Positions 16,257 to 25,314 of a stretch of DNA of 64,000 nt are shown here, one piece after another. Every line of letters begins with the position of its first letter. Within the stretch, counting starts at the first letter, position 1. The DNA lies in NCBI RefSeq assembly GCF_007989825.1, contig NZ_BJUA01000001.1, positions 248,001 to 312,000 on the forward strand, in the 5' to 3' direction. The notes below the pieces were generated by a model. That model did no database searches, was not told the DNA's origin, and saw nothing but the letters and a program-made list of their open reading frames with translations. This DNA comes from Cellulomonas persica. GTDB taxonomy: Bacteria > Actinomycetota > Actinomycetes > Actinomycetales > Cellulomonadaceae. The position numbers were made by a program, and so were the translations under genes.

Positions 16257-17357
16257 TCACACCTCGGGCGCGCACACCCCACGGTTCAGCAACGACAGCC
16301 CGTACAGGTCGCCCGACTGGAACGTGGTGAACTCGCCCGACTGCCGGGGGCTCATCAGCTGCGTCGCGTCGTCGACGTGGTCGAGCCCGAGCACGTGCGC
16401 GAGCTCGTGCCGCAGCACGGCGACGTGCACGGGCTCCGCGCCGCTCGGCTGGCGTTCGAGCAGGTTCGTGTCGAGCCAGACGGTGCCCGTGACCGCGACG
16501 AGCAGCCCGTTGCCGTCGTCGACGACACGGTGGGCCGCCACGCCGGCGACGTCGCCCTCGAGCCGCGCGAAGTGGTCCTCGTCGGAGAACTGGATGAGCA
16601 CAGGCGCCCAGCGCTCGCCGTAGCGGTCGGGTTGGTACAGGGCGCGGTCGGCGCCGCCGGACTCGGTCGTCGTGCCGTCGTCGACGAACACGAACCCGGT
16701 GGCGGACGTCAGCTCGCGCATGACCTTCGCGACGTCGTCGACGAAGCCTGCAGGGGCACCCGCGGTGTTCACGGCGTAGTGCACGGGGCGGCACGGCGAG
16801 AAGGTCACCGGCACGTCCAGGCCGTCGGGGCGCCGCTGCGTGTCCTGGAACGCGTACGGGGTGCCGTCCCAGTCGACCGGAGCCGGGACCCCGCGCGGCC
16901 ACGGCGACTCCTCGACGCCCGGAGGCGGGTGGCCCTCGAGCCCGGACGGTGGCTCGAACGGCTGGACCGCACCCGTCGCGTCGAGGTCCGTGGTGCGCAC
17001 GGGCTCCGCCGACAGCGCAGCGACGACCGCGTCCCAGGAGACCTCCGGCAGCTGGGACAGCCAGACGCCGACGAAACCGCCGGTGATCAGGACGCACAGG
17101 ACGGCGACGGCCACGCTCGACCCGGAGCGCCGCGCGCGTCGCCGTCGCGCGCTCGTCGGCGCGTCTCCGTCGGCGCCCCACCCGTCCCGGCCGGCGGCGT
17201 GCCCGCGCGCGCCGAACCGCTCGCCGACGGGGTCCGCGGAGGTGTCGTAGGCGTCGCCGCGCCAGGGCGACGGGCCCGCGGCCCTCCCCTGCGCCTCGTC
17301 GATCACCCACTGCGGGATGCGCCCCGTGGGCGAGCGCGGCAGGTCGTCGAAGGACAC
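16257..17357 (-). CDS. Matrixin-like zinc metalloprotease, membrane anchored
   Basis: 366 residues. A cytosolic Arg-rich N-terminus and one transmembrane helix (SVAVAVLCVLITGGFVGVWL, about residues 80-100) precede an extracellular domain. The metzincin zinc motif HELAHVLGLDH (HExxHxxGxxH) is near the C-terminus, followed by a Met-turn at QLMSP. An earlier segment (RPVHYAVNTAGAPAGF) resembles the matrixin fold start. It probably cleaves extracellular or cell-wall-associated protein. No clear cysteine-switch propeptide was seen. It lies upstream of, and codirectional with, the serine-protease-like fragment. Confidence 0.85.
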   Translation of the reverse strand: MSFDDLPRSPTGRIPQWVIDEAQGRAAGPSPWRGDAYDTSADPVGERFGARGHAAGRDGWGADGDAPTSARRRRARRSGSSVAVAVLCVLITGGFVGVWLSQLPEVSWDAVVAALSAEPVRTTDLDATGAVQPFEPPSGLEGHPPPGVEESPWPRGVPAPVDWDGTPYAFQDTQRRPDGLDVPVTFSPCRPVHYAVNTAGAPAGFVDDVAKVMRELTSATGFVFVDDGTTTESGGADRALYQPDRYGERWAPVLIQFSDEDHFARLEGDVAGVAAHRVVDDGNGLLVAVTGTVWLDTNLLERQPSGAEPVHVAVLRHELAHVLGLDHVDDATQLMSPRQSGEFTTFQSGDLYGLSLLNRGVCAPEV

Positions 17358-17464
17358 GTCAGACCATCGGCACGAACCAGGCGCCGCTGGAGCCGTCCCG
17401 CCCTCCGACCGTGATGGTGCGTGATCCGCTGCCGATGTCGCACGCGACGGGCAGGATGAGCCCC

Positions 17465-18529
17465 ATGCGCCTGCCCGTGATGCCGCCCGTCGCGCCCATG
17501 CTCGCGAAGTCGGTCAAGGACATCCCCGACACGGGGCACGTCGAGCCCAAGTGGGACGGCTTCCGCACGATCGTCTTCCGGGACGGCGACGAGGTCGAGC
17601 TCGGCAGCCGCAACGAGAAGCCGATGACGCGCTACTTCCCCGAGCTCGTCGAGCAGATCAAGGAGCACACCCCGCCACGGTGCGTGCTCGACGGCGAGAT
17701 CGTGATCGTGCAGGGCGACCGCCTCGACTGGGACTCCCTGACGAACCGGATCCACCCCGCCGCGTCACGGGTGAAGCTGCTCGCCGAGCAGACCCCCGCG
17801 AGCTTCGTCGCGTTCGACGTCCTCGCGCTCGGTGACGACGACCTCATGGGCACGCCGCTGCGTGAACGGCACGCGCGCCTCACCGACGCCCTCGCGCACG
17901 CAGGCGGCAGCATCCACCTCACGCCGGCGACCGGTGACCCGGCCGAGGCGCAGCGGTGGTTCGCGCAGTTCGAGGGCGCGGGACTCGACGGCGTGGTCGC
18001 CAAGCCGCTCGACGGCACCTACCAGCCGGACAAGCGCACGATGTTCAAGGTCAAGCACGAGCGCACCGCGGACTGCGTGGTCGCGGGCTTCCGCTGGCAC
18101 AAGAGCGGGCCGGTCGTCGGGAGCCTCCTGCTGGGGCTGTGGAACGACGAGGGCAGGCTCCAGCACGTGGGCGTCGCGGCGTCGTTCCCCATGGCGCGGC
18201 GCGCCACGCTCGTCGACGAGCTCGCGCCGCTGCGCACCGACGTCGAGGACCACCCGTGGGCGTCGTGGGCGGACCGGTCGGCCCACGAGGCCAACCGGCT
18301 GCCGGGCGCCGTCAGCCGCTGGAACGCGACGAAGGACCTGAGCTTCGTGCCGCTGCGCCCCGAGCTCGTCGTCGAGGTCGCGTACGACCACATGGAGGGC
18401 GACCGCTTCCGGCACACCGCGCAGTTCCGCCGCTGGCGCCCCGACCGCGACCCGGCGACGTGCACGTACGCCCAGCTCGACGAGCCCGTCCGGTTCGACC
18501 TCGCGGACATCCTGGGTCGCCGCCCGTAG
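17465..18529 (+). CDS. ligC: ATP-dependent DNA ligase (LigC type)
   Basis: 354 residues. The adenylation domain has motif I EPKWDGFRTIVF (Lys nucleophile), motif III SFVAFDVLA, motif IV LDGVVAK and motif V MFKVKHERTADC. An OB-fold domain (VGSLLLGLWNDEG, YDHMEGDRFRHTAQFRRWRP) follows. Without nuclease or polymerase domains it matches LigC, the stand-alone ligase of actinobacteria used in minor repair or stationary-phase excision repair. ATG 17465 is preferred by family alignment; upstream ATGs at 17411 and 17456 extend it. No Ku or polymerase gene is nearby. Confidence 0.9.
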   Translation: MRLPVMPPVAPMLAKSVKDIPDTGHVEPKWDGFRTIVFRDGDEVELGSRNEKPMTRYFPELVEQIKEHTPPRCVLDGEIVIVQGDRLDWDSLTNRIHPAASRVKLLAEQTPASFVAFDVLALGDDDLMGTPLRERHARLTDALAHAGGSIHLTPATGDPAEAQRWFAQFEGAGLDGVVAKPLDGTYQPDKRTMFKVKHERTADCVVAGFRWHKSGPVVGSLLLGLWNDEGRLQHVGVAASFPMARRATLVDELAPLRTDVEDHPWASWADRSAHEANRLPGAVSRWNATKDLSFVPLRPELVVEVAYDHMEGDRFRHTAQFRRWRPDRDPATCTYAQLDEPVRFDLADILGRRP

Positions 18530-18589
18530 GAACCGCCGGGACGACGAGCGCGCCCGGCGACCCGTCGAGGGCGCGCGGAAGCCCGCGGC

Positions 18590-20506
18590 TCACCAGCCCC
18601 CGCCGCCGCCTCCCCCGACGCCACCGCCGGAGAAGCCCCCGGAGAACCCGGAGTCGCCCGAGGACCCCGGAGTCGGCGCCGTGAGCGACTCGGTCGCGAC
18701 CGACTGGAACCGGTCCATCGACGACGCGAAGCCCGACGCCCAGAACACGCCCGGCAGCGGGTCGTAGTAGCCCACGTACCAGCCGGGCGGGTCGATCGCG
18801 CGGCCCTGCGCGGCGAGCTCGGCGAACACGCGCGCCCACCGCTCCGCGACACCGAACACGATCGCGTACGGCAGGTACCGGCTGAAGACGTCCTCGCCCT
18901 CCTCGAACCTGATCTGCTCGGCCTCGGCGGTCGTGAGATAGGTACGGAACCCGAGCGACTGCGCGAGCACCGCCGTGCCCTCCTCGGTGCGCGCGGGCGC
19001 GTGCCGGGCGCAGATCAGCACGACGACGCCGACGGCTCCGATCGCGATCGGGATCAGTCCCAACCCGGGGACGTTCGTCGACAGCTCCGAGTCGCCGACC
19101 GCGAGCGAGACGAACAGCGCGATGCCCGCCACCACGATCAGCACGATCCCCGTGGCCAGCCACGACCCGCGCACCGACTTCGGGTTCGCGCGGAACCAGT
19201 GGTTGCGCGTGACCTGGTCGTAGAGCCGGTCCTGCACCTTGGTCATGGACGACGCGAACGTCGTCTTGAGGTCCGACAGCGTGACGCGCGGCCGCCCCGT
19301 GAAGATCTCGTCCATCAGCAGCGCCTCGTACTCGAGCAGCCCGGCGTCGGGCTCGCGCAGCGCGACGAGAGTCCAGTCCTTCGGCTTCTTCTTGGCGTCG
19401 GCGCGCGGGACCTCCTCGATGCGCAGGTAGCCGCGCACCGCGAGGTCGATGAGCGTCGCGGTCACGTCGACCGGGTCGGCCTTCTCGTCGACGAGCGTGC
19501 CGAGCTCCCCCGGCCGCACGTTCGCGGGCGGCGTGAACTGCACCGCGACGGGTGCGCGCTTGTCGCGGTAGCCCGAGCCGGTGTCCTGGCCGCTGACGGG
19601 CCGCAGACCGGGCGTCAGGCCCAGGTACGCGCGGTCGCGTCCGGTGCGCCGCACGCGTCGGATCGCGAGCGCCGCGCCTCCGGCGGCCATGAGCGCCGCG
19701 ACGCCGCCCAACGGCGACACCGGGTTCCACACCGCGGCCGGGTCGGGGCGCTCGACGACGATCGGCTCGACCCCCGGGAACGTGCCCGCGGGCCAGCCCG
19801 TCACGGTCGTGAACGGCTCACCCTGTCCGAGCAGGTCCTGCGTGAACGTCGCGGTGTCGCCCACCGCGTCGGCCGACGAGCACGGGGACGTCGAGCCCTG
19901 CGGGCCCGCGAAGCACACCGCACCCTCGACGTCCGCCGGTCCGGTCACCGTCGCGGTGAGGTCACCCAGCGGGATCTCCCAGCCGGTCCCGATGACGTTC
20001 CAGTACAGCTCGTCGCCGGAGTGCTGCTCGTTCGCCGGGTTCACCAGACCGTCGACGCGGTAGGTGAGCTGGTAGGTCTGCACGCCCGAGACGTCGTCGA
20101 CGTCCTCGTCACCGATCCGCAGGATCAGCGCGTCGCCGTCCTCCTCGCGGTGCAGCTGCGCGGGGGCGCCGGTGCTGCTCGACACGGACACGGCGCTGTA
20201 CTCGAACGCGCGGTCGTGCGTGTCGTCGTAGCGCTGCCGGGTCGGGAGCGTGAGGTAGGGGCCGTGCCCCGGGTCGTCGCCGAAGTCGAAGTCGAACTCG
20301 ATCGCGACGGTCGCGACGCCGTCCGCGCCCAGCACGGCCGCGACGTCGTACCGCGTGATCTCGCGGCCGGACGTCTGGTCCGGTGCGGCGGTCGCCGCGA
20401 GGCCGCTCGCGACGACCGCACCCGCGGCCAGGGCGAGCGTCGTCGCGGCGCGGGCCAGCGGACGCGCAGGTCGCGGGCGTCGGGACAGGGCGTCGAGAAC
20501 GGTCAC
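18590..20506 (-). CDS. DUF2207 membrane protein with Gly-rich tail
   Basis: 638 residues. An N-terminal signal peptide (ARAATTLALAAGAVVASGLA) is followed by an extracellular beta domain (REITRYDVAAVLGADGVATV, YQLTYRVDGLVNP), typical of DUF2207. A transmembrane helix (about residues 265-285), a cytosolic domain and two further helices near residues 440-500 follow. The C-terminus ends in a Gly-rich run (GGGVGGGGGGGW), a common feature of this family. Function unknown; envelope related. Monocistronic and convergent with ligC. Confidence 0.88.
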   Translation of the reverse strand: MTVLDALSRRPRPARPLARAATTLALAAGAVVASGLAATAAPDQTSGREITRYDVAAVLGADGVATVAIEFDFDFGDDPGHGPYLTLPTRQRYDDTHDRAFEYSAVSVSSSTGAPAQLHREEDGDALILRIGDEDVDDVSGVQTYQLTYRVDGLVNPANEQHSGDELYWNVIGTGWEIPLGDLTATVTGPADVEGAVCFAGPQGSTSPCSSADAVGDTATFTQDLLGQGEPFTTVTGWPAGTFPGVEPIVVERPDPAAVWNPVSPLGGVAALMAAGGAALAIRRVRRTGRDRAYLGLTPGLRPVSGQDTGSGYRDKRAPVAVQFTPPANVRPGELGTLVDEKADPVDVTATLIDLAVRGYLRIEEVPRADAKKKPKDWTLVALREPDAGLLEYEALLMDEIFTGRPRVTLSDLKTTFASSMTKVQDRLYDQVTRNHWFRANPKSVRGSWLATGIVLIVVAGIALFVSLAVGDSELSTNVPGLGLIPIAIGAVGVVVLICARHAPARTEEGTAVLAQSLGFRTYLTTAEAEQIRFEEGEDVFSRYLPYAIVFGVAERWARVFAELAAQGRAIDPPGWYVGYYDPLPGVFWASGFASSMDRFQSVATESLTAPTPGSSGDSGFSGGFSGGGVGGGGGGGW

Positions 20507-20629
20507 CGGCGCAACCTATCGCGGCGTGCTCGTCCGCAGCCGGGTCCCACGGCCCGCGCGCCGGACCCCTGCACGGCGCGTCCGGGCCTGTCGATCAGGC
20601 TCGGCCCGTCAGGGCCGCCCGTTCGGCGC

Positions 20630-21100
20630 TCAGCGGTCGCGACGCTCGCGCATCGCGCGCTGCGCCTCCAGGTTGTCCTGCCGCTCGCGCAGCGCCTGGC
20701 GCTTGTCCCAGTCCTTCTTGCCTCGCGCGAGCGCGATCTCGACCTTGGCGCGCCCGTCGAGGAAGTACAGCGCGAGCGGCACGATCGTGTGCCCCTTCTC
20801 GCGCGTGCGGGCGTCGAGCCGCTCGATCTCCTCGCGGTGCAGCAGCAGCTTGCGCTTGCGGCGCGGCGCGTGGTTGGTCCACGTGCCCTGCGCGTACTCG
20901 GGGATGTGGACGCCGTGCAGCCACGCCTCCCCGCCGTCGACCTCGCACCAGCCGTCGACCAGCGACGCACGGCCGGCGCGCAGCGCCTTGACCTCGGTCC
21001 CGGTCAGCACGACCCCGGCCTCGAAGACGTCCTCGATCGTGTAGTCGTGGCGGGCCTTGCGGTTGGCGGCCACGAGCTTGCGCCCGGTCTCCTTGGCCAC
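20630..21100 (-). CDS. smpB: SsrA-binding protein SmpB
   Basis: 156 residues from GTG 21100. The conserved OB-fold core ([34 protein letters not shown]) and the basic C-terminal tail ([19 protein letters not shown]) that inserts into the mRNA channel are both present. It partners the tmRNA at 13733-14098 in trans-translation. smpB is usually next to ssrA; here several unrelated genes separate them. It lies downstream of the M23 peptidase and ftsEX, the usual actinobacterial order. The GAGGAGGGG ribosome site supports the start. Confidence 0.96.
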   Translation of the reverse strand: MAKETGRKLVAANRKARHDYTIEDVFEAGVVLTGTEVKALRAGRASLVDGWCEVDGGEAWLHGVHIPEYAQGTWTNHAPRRKRKLLLHREEIERLDARTREKGHTIVPLALYFLDGRAKVEIALARGKKDWDKRQALRERQDNLEAQRAMRERRDR

Positions 21101-21290
21101 CGCGCACCCCTCCTCGTCCTGCGTCCCGCCTCGCGGGACCTCGTTCGTCGGCAGCCTCGTCGGACCGAACCGTCCGGCGGGTGCCCGCGCACGCTCGTCG
21201 CGCGCCGGACGAGCCTACCCGCCGAGCCCGCCGAACCCCTCGCGGATATCCGCGGACGGCACGGGCGACCGGGTCGTCAGGACGGCGTCG

Positions 21291-22646
21291 TCACAGCGGC
21301 AGGAACGGGCGCGGGTTCACCGTCGAGCTGTTCATGTAGACCTCGAAGTGCAGGTGGCACGCGCCCGACGTCCCGGTGTTGCCGGCGCGCGCGATGAGCT
21401 GACCGGCCTTGACGGACGCGCCGGGCCTCACGAGGAACTGCGACAGGTGGTTGTAGCTCGACGCGAGCGTCTTGCCGTTCACGGTGCCGTGGCTGATCAT
21501 CACCTGGTTGCCGTAGCCGTAGCGGTACTGCGTCCACAGCACGGTGCCGGAGCGACCCGCGTACACGTCGTTGCCGCAGTAGTCGCGCAGGTCGATCCCG
21601 GCGTGCAGGCGCCAGTAGTGCAGCACGGGGTGGAAGCGCATGCCGTACTCGGACGTCACATAGATCGGCCGGGTCTGCGTCGGGTTGACGAACAGCGTGC
21701 CGGAGGCCGCCGGCGGGTCGTCCGGGTCGGTGCCCTTGGCCGCGTCGCGCTTGCGCTGCTCGGCGATCGCCTTGGCCAGGTCCTGCTCGATGCGCTTGGC
21801 CTCGGCGTCGATCTCCTTGAGCTTCGCGGCGATCTCGTCCTTCTTGGCCAGCAGCGCGGTCTGCTTGTCCTGCTGCTCGACGAGGAGCGCGTCCAGCGCC
21901 GCCTTCGCGTCCTCGGCCGCCTTCTTGGCCTTCTTCGACGCGGCGACCTTGGCGTCCGCCTCGTCCTTGAGCTCGCTGATGCGGCCCTGCACGGCCTCGA
22001 GGCGCTGCGCGGAGTTCCGGTTGCCGGACTCGGTCGCCTGCAGGTCGTCGAGCACCTGCGCGCGCGTGCGCAGCGCCTGGCTCATGAGGTCCGCGCGCTC
22101 GATGAAGTCCTCGCTCGAGTCCGCGTCGAGGATCATGCTGACGCTCGAGACGTCGCCGCCGCCGCGGTACGCCTCACGCGCCATCTGGCCGATCGCCTCG
22201 CGCATCTTCGTGGCCTCGTCCGAGTCGGCCTCGATGGTCGCGGACAGGTCCGCGGCCTGGTCCTTGGCGTCCTCGAGCCGGGCCGCGACGATCGCCGCCT
22301 CACGCTTCGCCTTGGCGAACTCCGCCTCGGCCTCCTGCAGCGCGAGCCGCGCCGCAGGCAGCTGCGTCTCGATCTCGAGCAGGCGGTCCGAGACCGCGCC
22401 GAGCTCGCCCTCGAGGCCCTCCAGCACCTCCTCGGCGTCGGAGCGCTTGCGCTCGTTGGCCTTCTTCTCCTTCTCGGCGGCCGCGCGACGGTCGTCGATC
22501 GCGTCGCCCATCGCGGGCGGCGCCACGGCTCCGAGCACGAGGGTTACGACGAGGCCCGCGACCGCCAGGATGGCGGCACGGCGCGAGGTGCGCTGCCCGG
22601 CCCGGACCGGGCGCGACGTGCTGTTCGGGGCCGTGGGTCGACGCAT
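21291..22646 (-). CDS. FtsEX-associated M23 peptidoglycan hydrolase
   Basis: 451 residues. A signal anchor (AAILAVAGLVVTLVLGAVA) is followed by two long coiled-coil regions (about residues 48-320) rich in Glu, Lys and Ala. An M23/LytM endopeptidase domain with H-x-x-x-D (RLHAGIDL) and HLHFEVY metal motifs is at the C-terminus. This architecture is that of EnvC/RipC-type hydrolases or activators controlled by FtsEX. The ATG 22646 is two bases after the ftsX stop, so coupling is expected. The zinc ligands look complete, so it is probably an active enzyme. Confidence 0.93.
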   Translation of the reverse strand: MRRPTAPNSTSRPVRAGQRTSRRAAILAVAGLVVTLVLGAVAPPAMGDAIDDRRAAAEKEKKANERKRSDAEEVLEGLEGELGAVSDRLLEIETQLPAARLALQEAEAEFAKAKREAAIVAARLEDAKDQAADLSATIEADSDEATKMREAIGQMAREAYRGGGDVSSVSMILDADSSEDFIERADLMSQALRTRAQVLDDLQATESGNRNSAQRLEAVQGRISELKDEADAKVAASKKAKKAAEDAKAALDALLVEQQDKQTALLAKKDEIAAKLKEIDAEAKRIEQDLAKAIAEQRKRDAAKGTDPDDPPAASGTLFVNPTQTRPIYVTSEYGMRFHPVLHYWRLHAGIDLRDYCGNDVYAGRSGTVLWTQYRYGYGNQVMISHGTVNGKTLASSYNHLSQFLVRPGASVKAGQLIARAGNTGTSGACHLHFEVYMNSSTVNPRPFLPL

Positions 22647-22648
22647 GC

Positions 22649-23566
22649 TCACACCTTCGTGTAGCGGCTCAGGGTCACGAGCGAGGAGATCGCAGCCAGC
22701 AGGATGCCCGCAGCGACGAGGAGCGGCGCCACCGTCAGCACGTCGGACGTCGTCACGTACGGGATCCAGGAGACCGTACCGCCCAACCAGTCCGTGACCA
22801 GGTACTGCACGCCCAGCCAGAGCCCGCCGACGGCCATGAGCGAGCCGACGGTCGCCGCGATCGCGCCCTCGAGCATGAACGGCAGCTGGATGAACATCGT
22901 GGACGCCCCGACGAGGCGCATGATCCCGGTCTCGCGTCGGCGTGAGAGCGCCGACAGCCGGATCGTCGTCGTGATGAGCAGCACCGCCGCGACGAGCATG
23001 ACCGCCGCGAGCCCCCCGGTGAGCAGCGTCGCGCGGTCGATCACCAGGAACAGCCGGTCGAACAGGCGCCGCTGGTCCTGCACGGACTCCACGCCCTGGC
23101 GACCCGAGACCACGTCCGCGACCACCTGGTACTGCGACGGGTCGGTCAGCTTGATCCGGAACGAGGAGTTCATGTCCTCGACGGTCGCGACCGACGCCCA
23201 CGACTGGTCGCCGAACTGCTTCTTGAAGGAGGCGAACGCCTCCTCCTTCGTCTCGAAGAACACCGGCTGGACGATGAGCGGGGCGACCTCGGGCTCGTCG
23301 AGCGCGTCGCGGATCGCCTGCTTCTGCTCCTCGGTGACCTCACCGCCCGCGCACGTGGGCTCGGGCGACGTCGCCGGGCAGAGGAAGACGGAGACCTCGA
23401 CCTTGTCGTACCAGTCGTCCTTCATCTTGTCGATCTGCAGCTGCAGCAGCGCGGCGCTGCCGACGAAGGTCAGCGAGACGAACGTGACGAGGATGACCGA
23501 GATGGTCATCGACAGGTTCCGACGAAGACCGATCCCGATCTCGGAGAGGATGAAGCGCAGTCGCAC
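22649..23566 (-). CDS. ftsX: Cell division permease FtsX
   Basis: 305 residues. One N-terminal transmembrane helix (MTISVILVTFVSLTFVGSAA) and an extracellular loop of about 120 residues are followed by three C-terminal helices. This is the classic FtsX topology. The loop contains a Cys pair (FLCPATSPEPTCAGG). It transmits ATP hydrolysis by FtsE across the membrane to activate the cell-wall hydrolase encoded immediately downstream. Confidence 0.95.
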   Translation of the reverse strand: MRLRFILSEIGIGLRRNLSMTISVILVTFVSLTFVGSAALLQLQIDKMKDDWYDKVEVSVFLCPATSPEPTCAGGEVTEEQKQAIRDALDEPEVAPLIVQPVFFETKEEAFASFKKQFGDQSWASVATVEDMNSSFRIKLTDPSQYQVVADVVSGRQGVESVQDQRRLFDRLFLVIDRATLLTGGLAAVMLVAAVLLITTTIRLSALSRRRETGIMRLVGASTMFIQLPFMLEGAIAATVGSLMAVGGLWLGVQYLVTDWLGGTVSWIPYVTTSDVLTVAPLLVAAGILLAAISSLVTLSRYTKV

Positions 23567-23578
23567 GGCCGATCCCCC

Positions 23579-24268
23579 TCAGCGGTCCGAGCCGTAGACG
23601 CCGCGCGACTGGTCGCGCACGAGCTCGCCCGTGGCCAGCTCGACGACGCGCTTGCGCATCTGGTCGACGATCTCGTCGTCGTGCGTGGCCATGACGACGG
23701 TGGTGCCGGTGCGGTTGATCCGGTCGAGCAGGCGCATGATCCCCAGCGAGGTGGTCGGGTCGAGGTTGCCGGTCGGCTCGTCGCACAGCAGGATCTGCGG
23801 CCGGTTGACGAACGCGCGCGCGATCGCCACACGCTGCTGCTCACCGCCGGACAGCTCGTGCGGACGCCGCTTCTCCTTGCCGGCCAGGCCGACCATCTCG
23901 AGCGTGTCCGGCACGGTCGACAGGATCTGGTGCCGGGGCTTGCCGATCACCTGCAGCGCGAACGCGACGTTCTCGAACACCGTCTTGTTCGGCAGCAGCC
24001 GGAAGTCCTGGAACACCGCGCCGATCTGGCGCCGCAGCTGCGGGACCTTCCACGACGAGAGCGAGCCGAGCTCCTTGCCCGCGACGAAGACCTTGCCCGC
24101 CGACGCACGCTCCTCGCGGAGCACGAGACGCAGGAACGTGGACTTCCCCGAGCCGGACGCGCCGACGAGGAACACGAACTCACCGCGCTCGACGTCCAGC
24201 GACACGCTGTCCAGCGCAGGTCTGGCGCCGCGCGCGTAGACCTTGGTGACGTTCTCGAACTTGATCAC
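23579..24268 (-). CDS. ftsE: Cell division ATP-binding protein FtsE
   Basis: 229 residues with Walker [14 protein letters not shown]-loop QDFRLLPN, signature [15 protein letters not shown] and Walker [13 protein letters not shown]. It forms the FtsEX complex with the gene 12 bases downstream. In most actinobacteria prfB lies directly upstream of ftsE; here prfB is at 32074-33186 and a sugar-transport island sits between. Confidence 0.96.
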   Translation of the reverse strand: MIKFENVTKVYARGARPALDSVSLDVERGEFVFLVGASGSGKSTFLRLVLREERASAGKVFVAGKELGSLSSWKVPQLRRQIGAVFQDFRLLPNKTVFENVAFALQVIGKPRHQILSTVPDTLEMVGLAGKEKRRPHELSGGEQQRVAIARAFVNRPQILLCDEPTGNLDPTTSLGIMRLLDRINRTGTTVVMATHDDEIVDQMRKRVVELATGELVRDQSRGVYGSDR

Positions 24269-24468
24269 GCTGCTCGCTCTGGCTGTCCGGCGGCGGTTCC
24301 CGCACGACGTGACCGGGGCGTGCCCGGCCGCCGAGCGGCGCCCGGCTCGTCGAGACTAGGCACCGCGCCCGTGGGCCCGGCGGGCCGACACGCCGTGCAG
24401 ACGCGGAGGTCGCGTGAAGGTCGCACGCACGTGCGACAGGACGAACGCGCGCAACCGGGACGAACCGG

Positions 24469-25314
24469 TCAACGCAGCGCGTGCAGCCGGGGCGTGGAGC
24501 GGACCGTGGCACCCGTGATCGCCGCGAGGACCGCCTCGTGGCTCGTCGTCGCGGCGTCGAACGTGCCGTTGTTGCGACCGTGCCGCAGCACGACGATCCG
24601 GTCGGAGACCGCCCGCACGTCCGTCATGTTGTGGCTGATGAGGATGACCGCCAGGCCCAGCTCGCGCAGTCGCTCGATGTGCGTGAGCACCTCGGCCGTC
24701 TGGCCGACCGACAGCGCCGCGGTCGGCTCGTCGAGCACGACGATGCGCGGCTCGCCGATGAGCGTGCGCGCGATCGCGACGGCCTGCCGCTGCCCGGCCG
24801 ACAAGGTCGACAGCGGCGTGCGGACCGACGGGATGCGGCTGTTGAGCGCCTGCAGCACGCGACGCGCGGTGGCCTCCATGTAGCCGTCGTCGCGCAGACC
24901 GCCGCGCTTGACCTCCCGGCCCAGGAACAGGTTGCTCGTCACGTCGAGGTTGTCGCACAGCGCGAGGTCCTGGAACACCGTCGCGACCCCGAGCGTGCGC
25001 GCGGCCGACGGCGTCGGGATCGAGGTGGGCTCGCCGGCGATCTCGATGAGGCCCGAGTCGGGCGTGTGCGCACCCGCGATGACCTTCGCGAGCGTGGACT
25101 TGCCGGCCCCGTTGTCACCGACGAGCGCGACCACCTCGTGCGCGAACACGTCGAGGTCGACGCCCGCGAGGGCCTCGACCGCGCCGAAGTTCTTGCTGAT
25201 GCCCCGCATGGACAGCAGGGGGACGGGCGATGTGCTCATCGTGATCACCTGCTCCACGTCGTCGTGCTGCTGGTCAGTGAAGTCTCCCACCTGCGCGGGG
25301 TCAACGGCGCTCAT
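24469..25314 (-). CDS. Orphan sugar-type ABC ATPase (single domain)
   Basis: 281 residues from ATG 25314, which overlaps the ROK stop (ATGA). An internal ATG at 25239 with AGG upstream gives the family-typical start MSTSPVPLLSMRGISKNFG. Walker A is [12 protein letters not shown], the signature LSAGQRQAVAIARTL and Walker [12 protein letters not shown]. It resembles FrcA/XylG-like sugar importer ATPases with one nucleotide domain. No cognate permease or binding protein is adjacent. The neighbouring GguA already supplies two nucleotide domains for its own importer, so this subunit may serve a transporter elsewhere. Confidence 0.88.
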   Translation of the reverse strand: MSAVDPAQVGDFTDQQHDDVEQVITMSTSPVPLLSMRGISKNFGAVEALAGVDLDVFAHEVVALVGDNGAGKSTLAKVIAGAHTPDSGLIEIAGEPTSIPTPSAARTLGVATVFQDLALCDNLDVTSNLFLGREVKRGGLRDDGYMEATARRVLQALNSRIPSVRTPLSTLSAGQRQAVAIARTLIGEPRIVVLDEPTAALSVGQTAEVLTHIERLRELGLAVILISHNMTDVRAVSDRIVVLRHGRNNGTFDAATTSHEAVLAAITGATVRSTPRLHALR

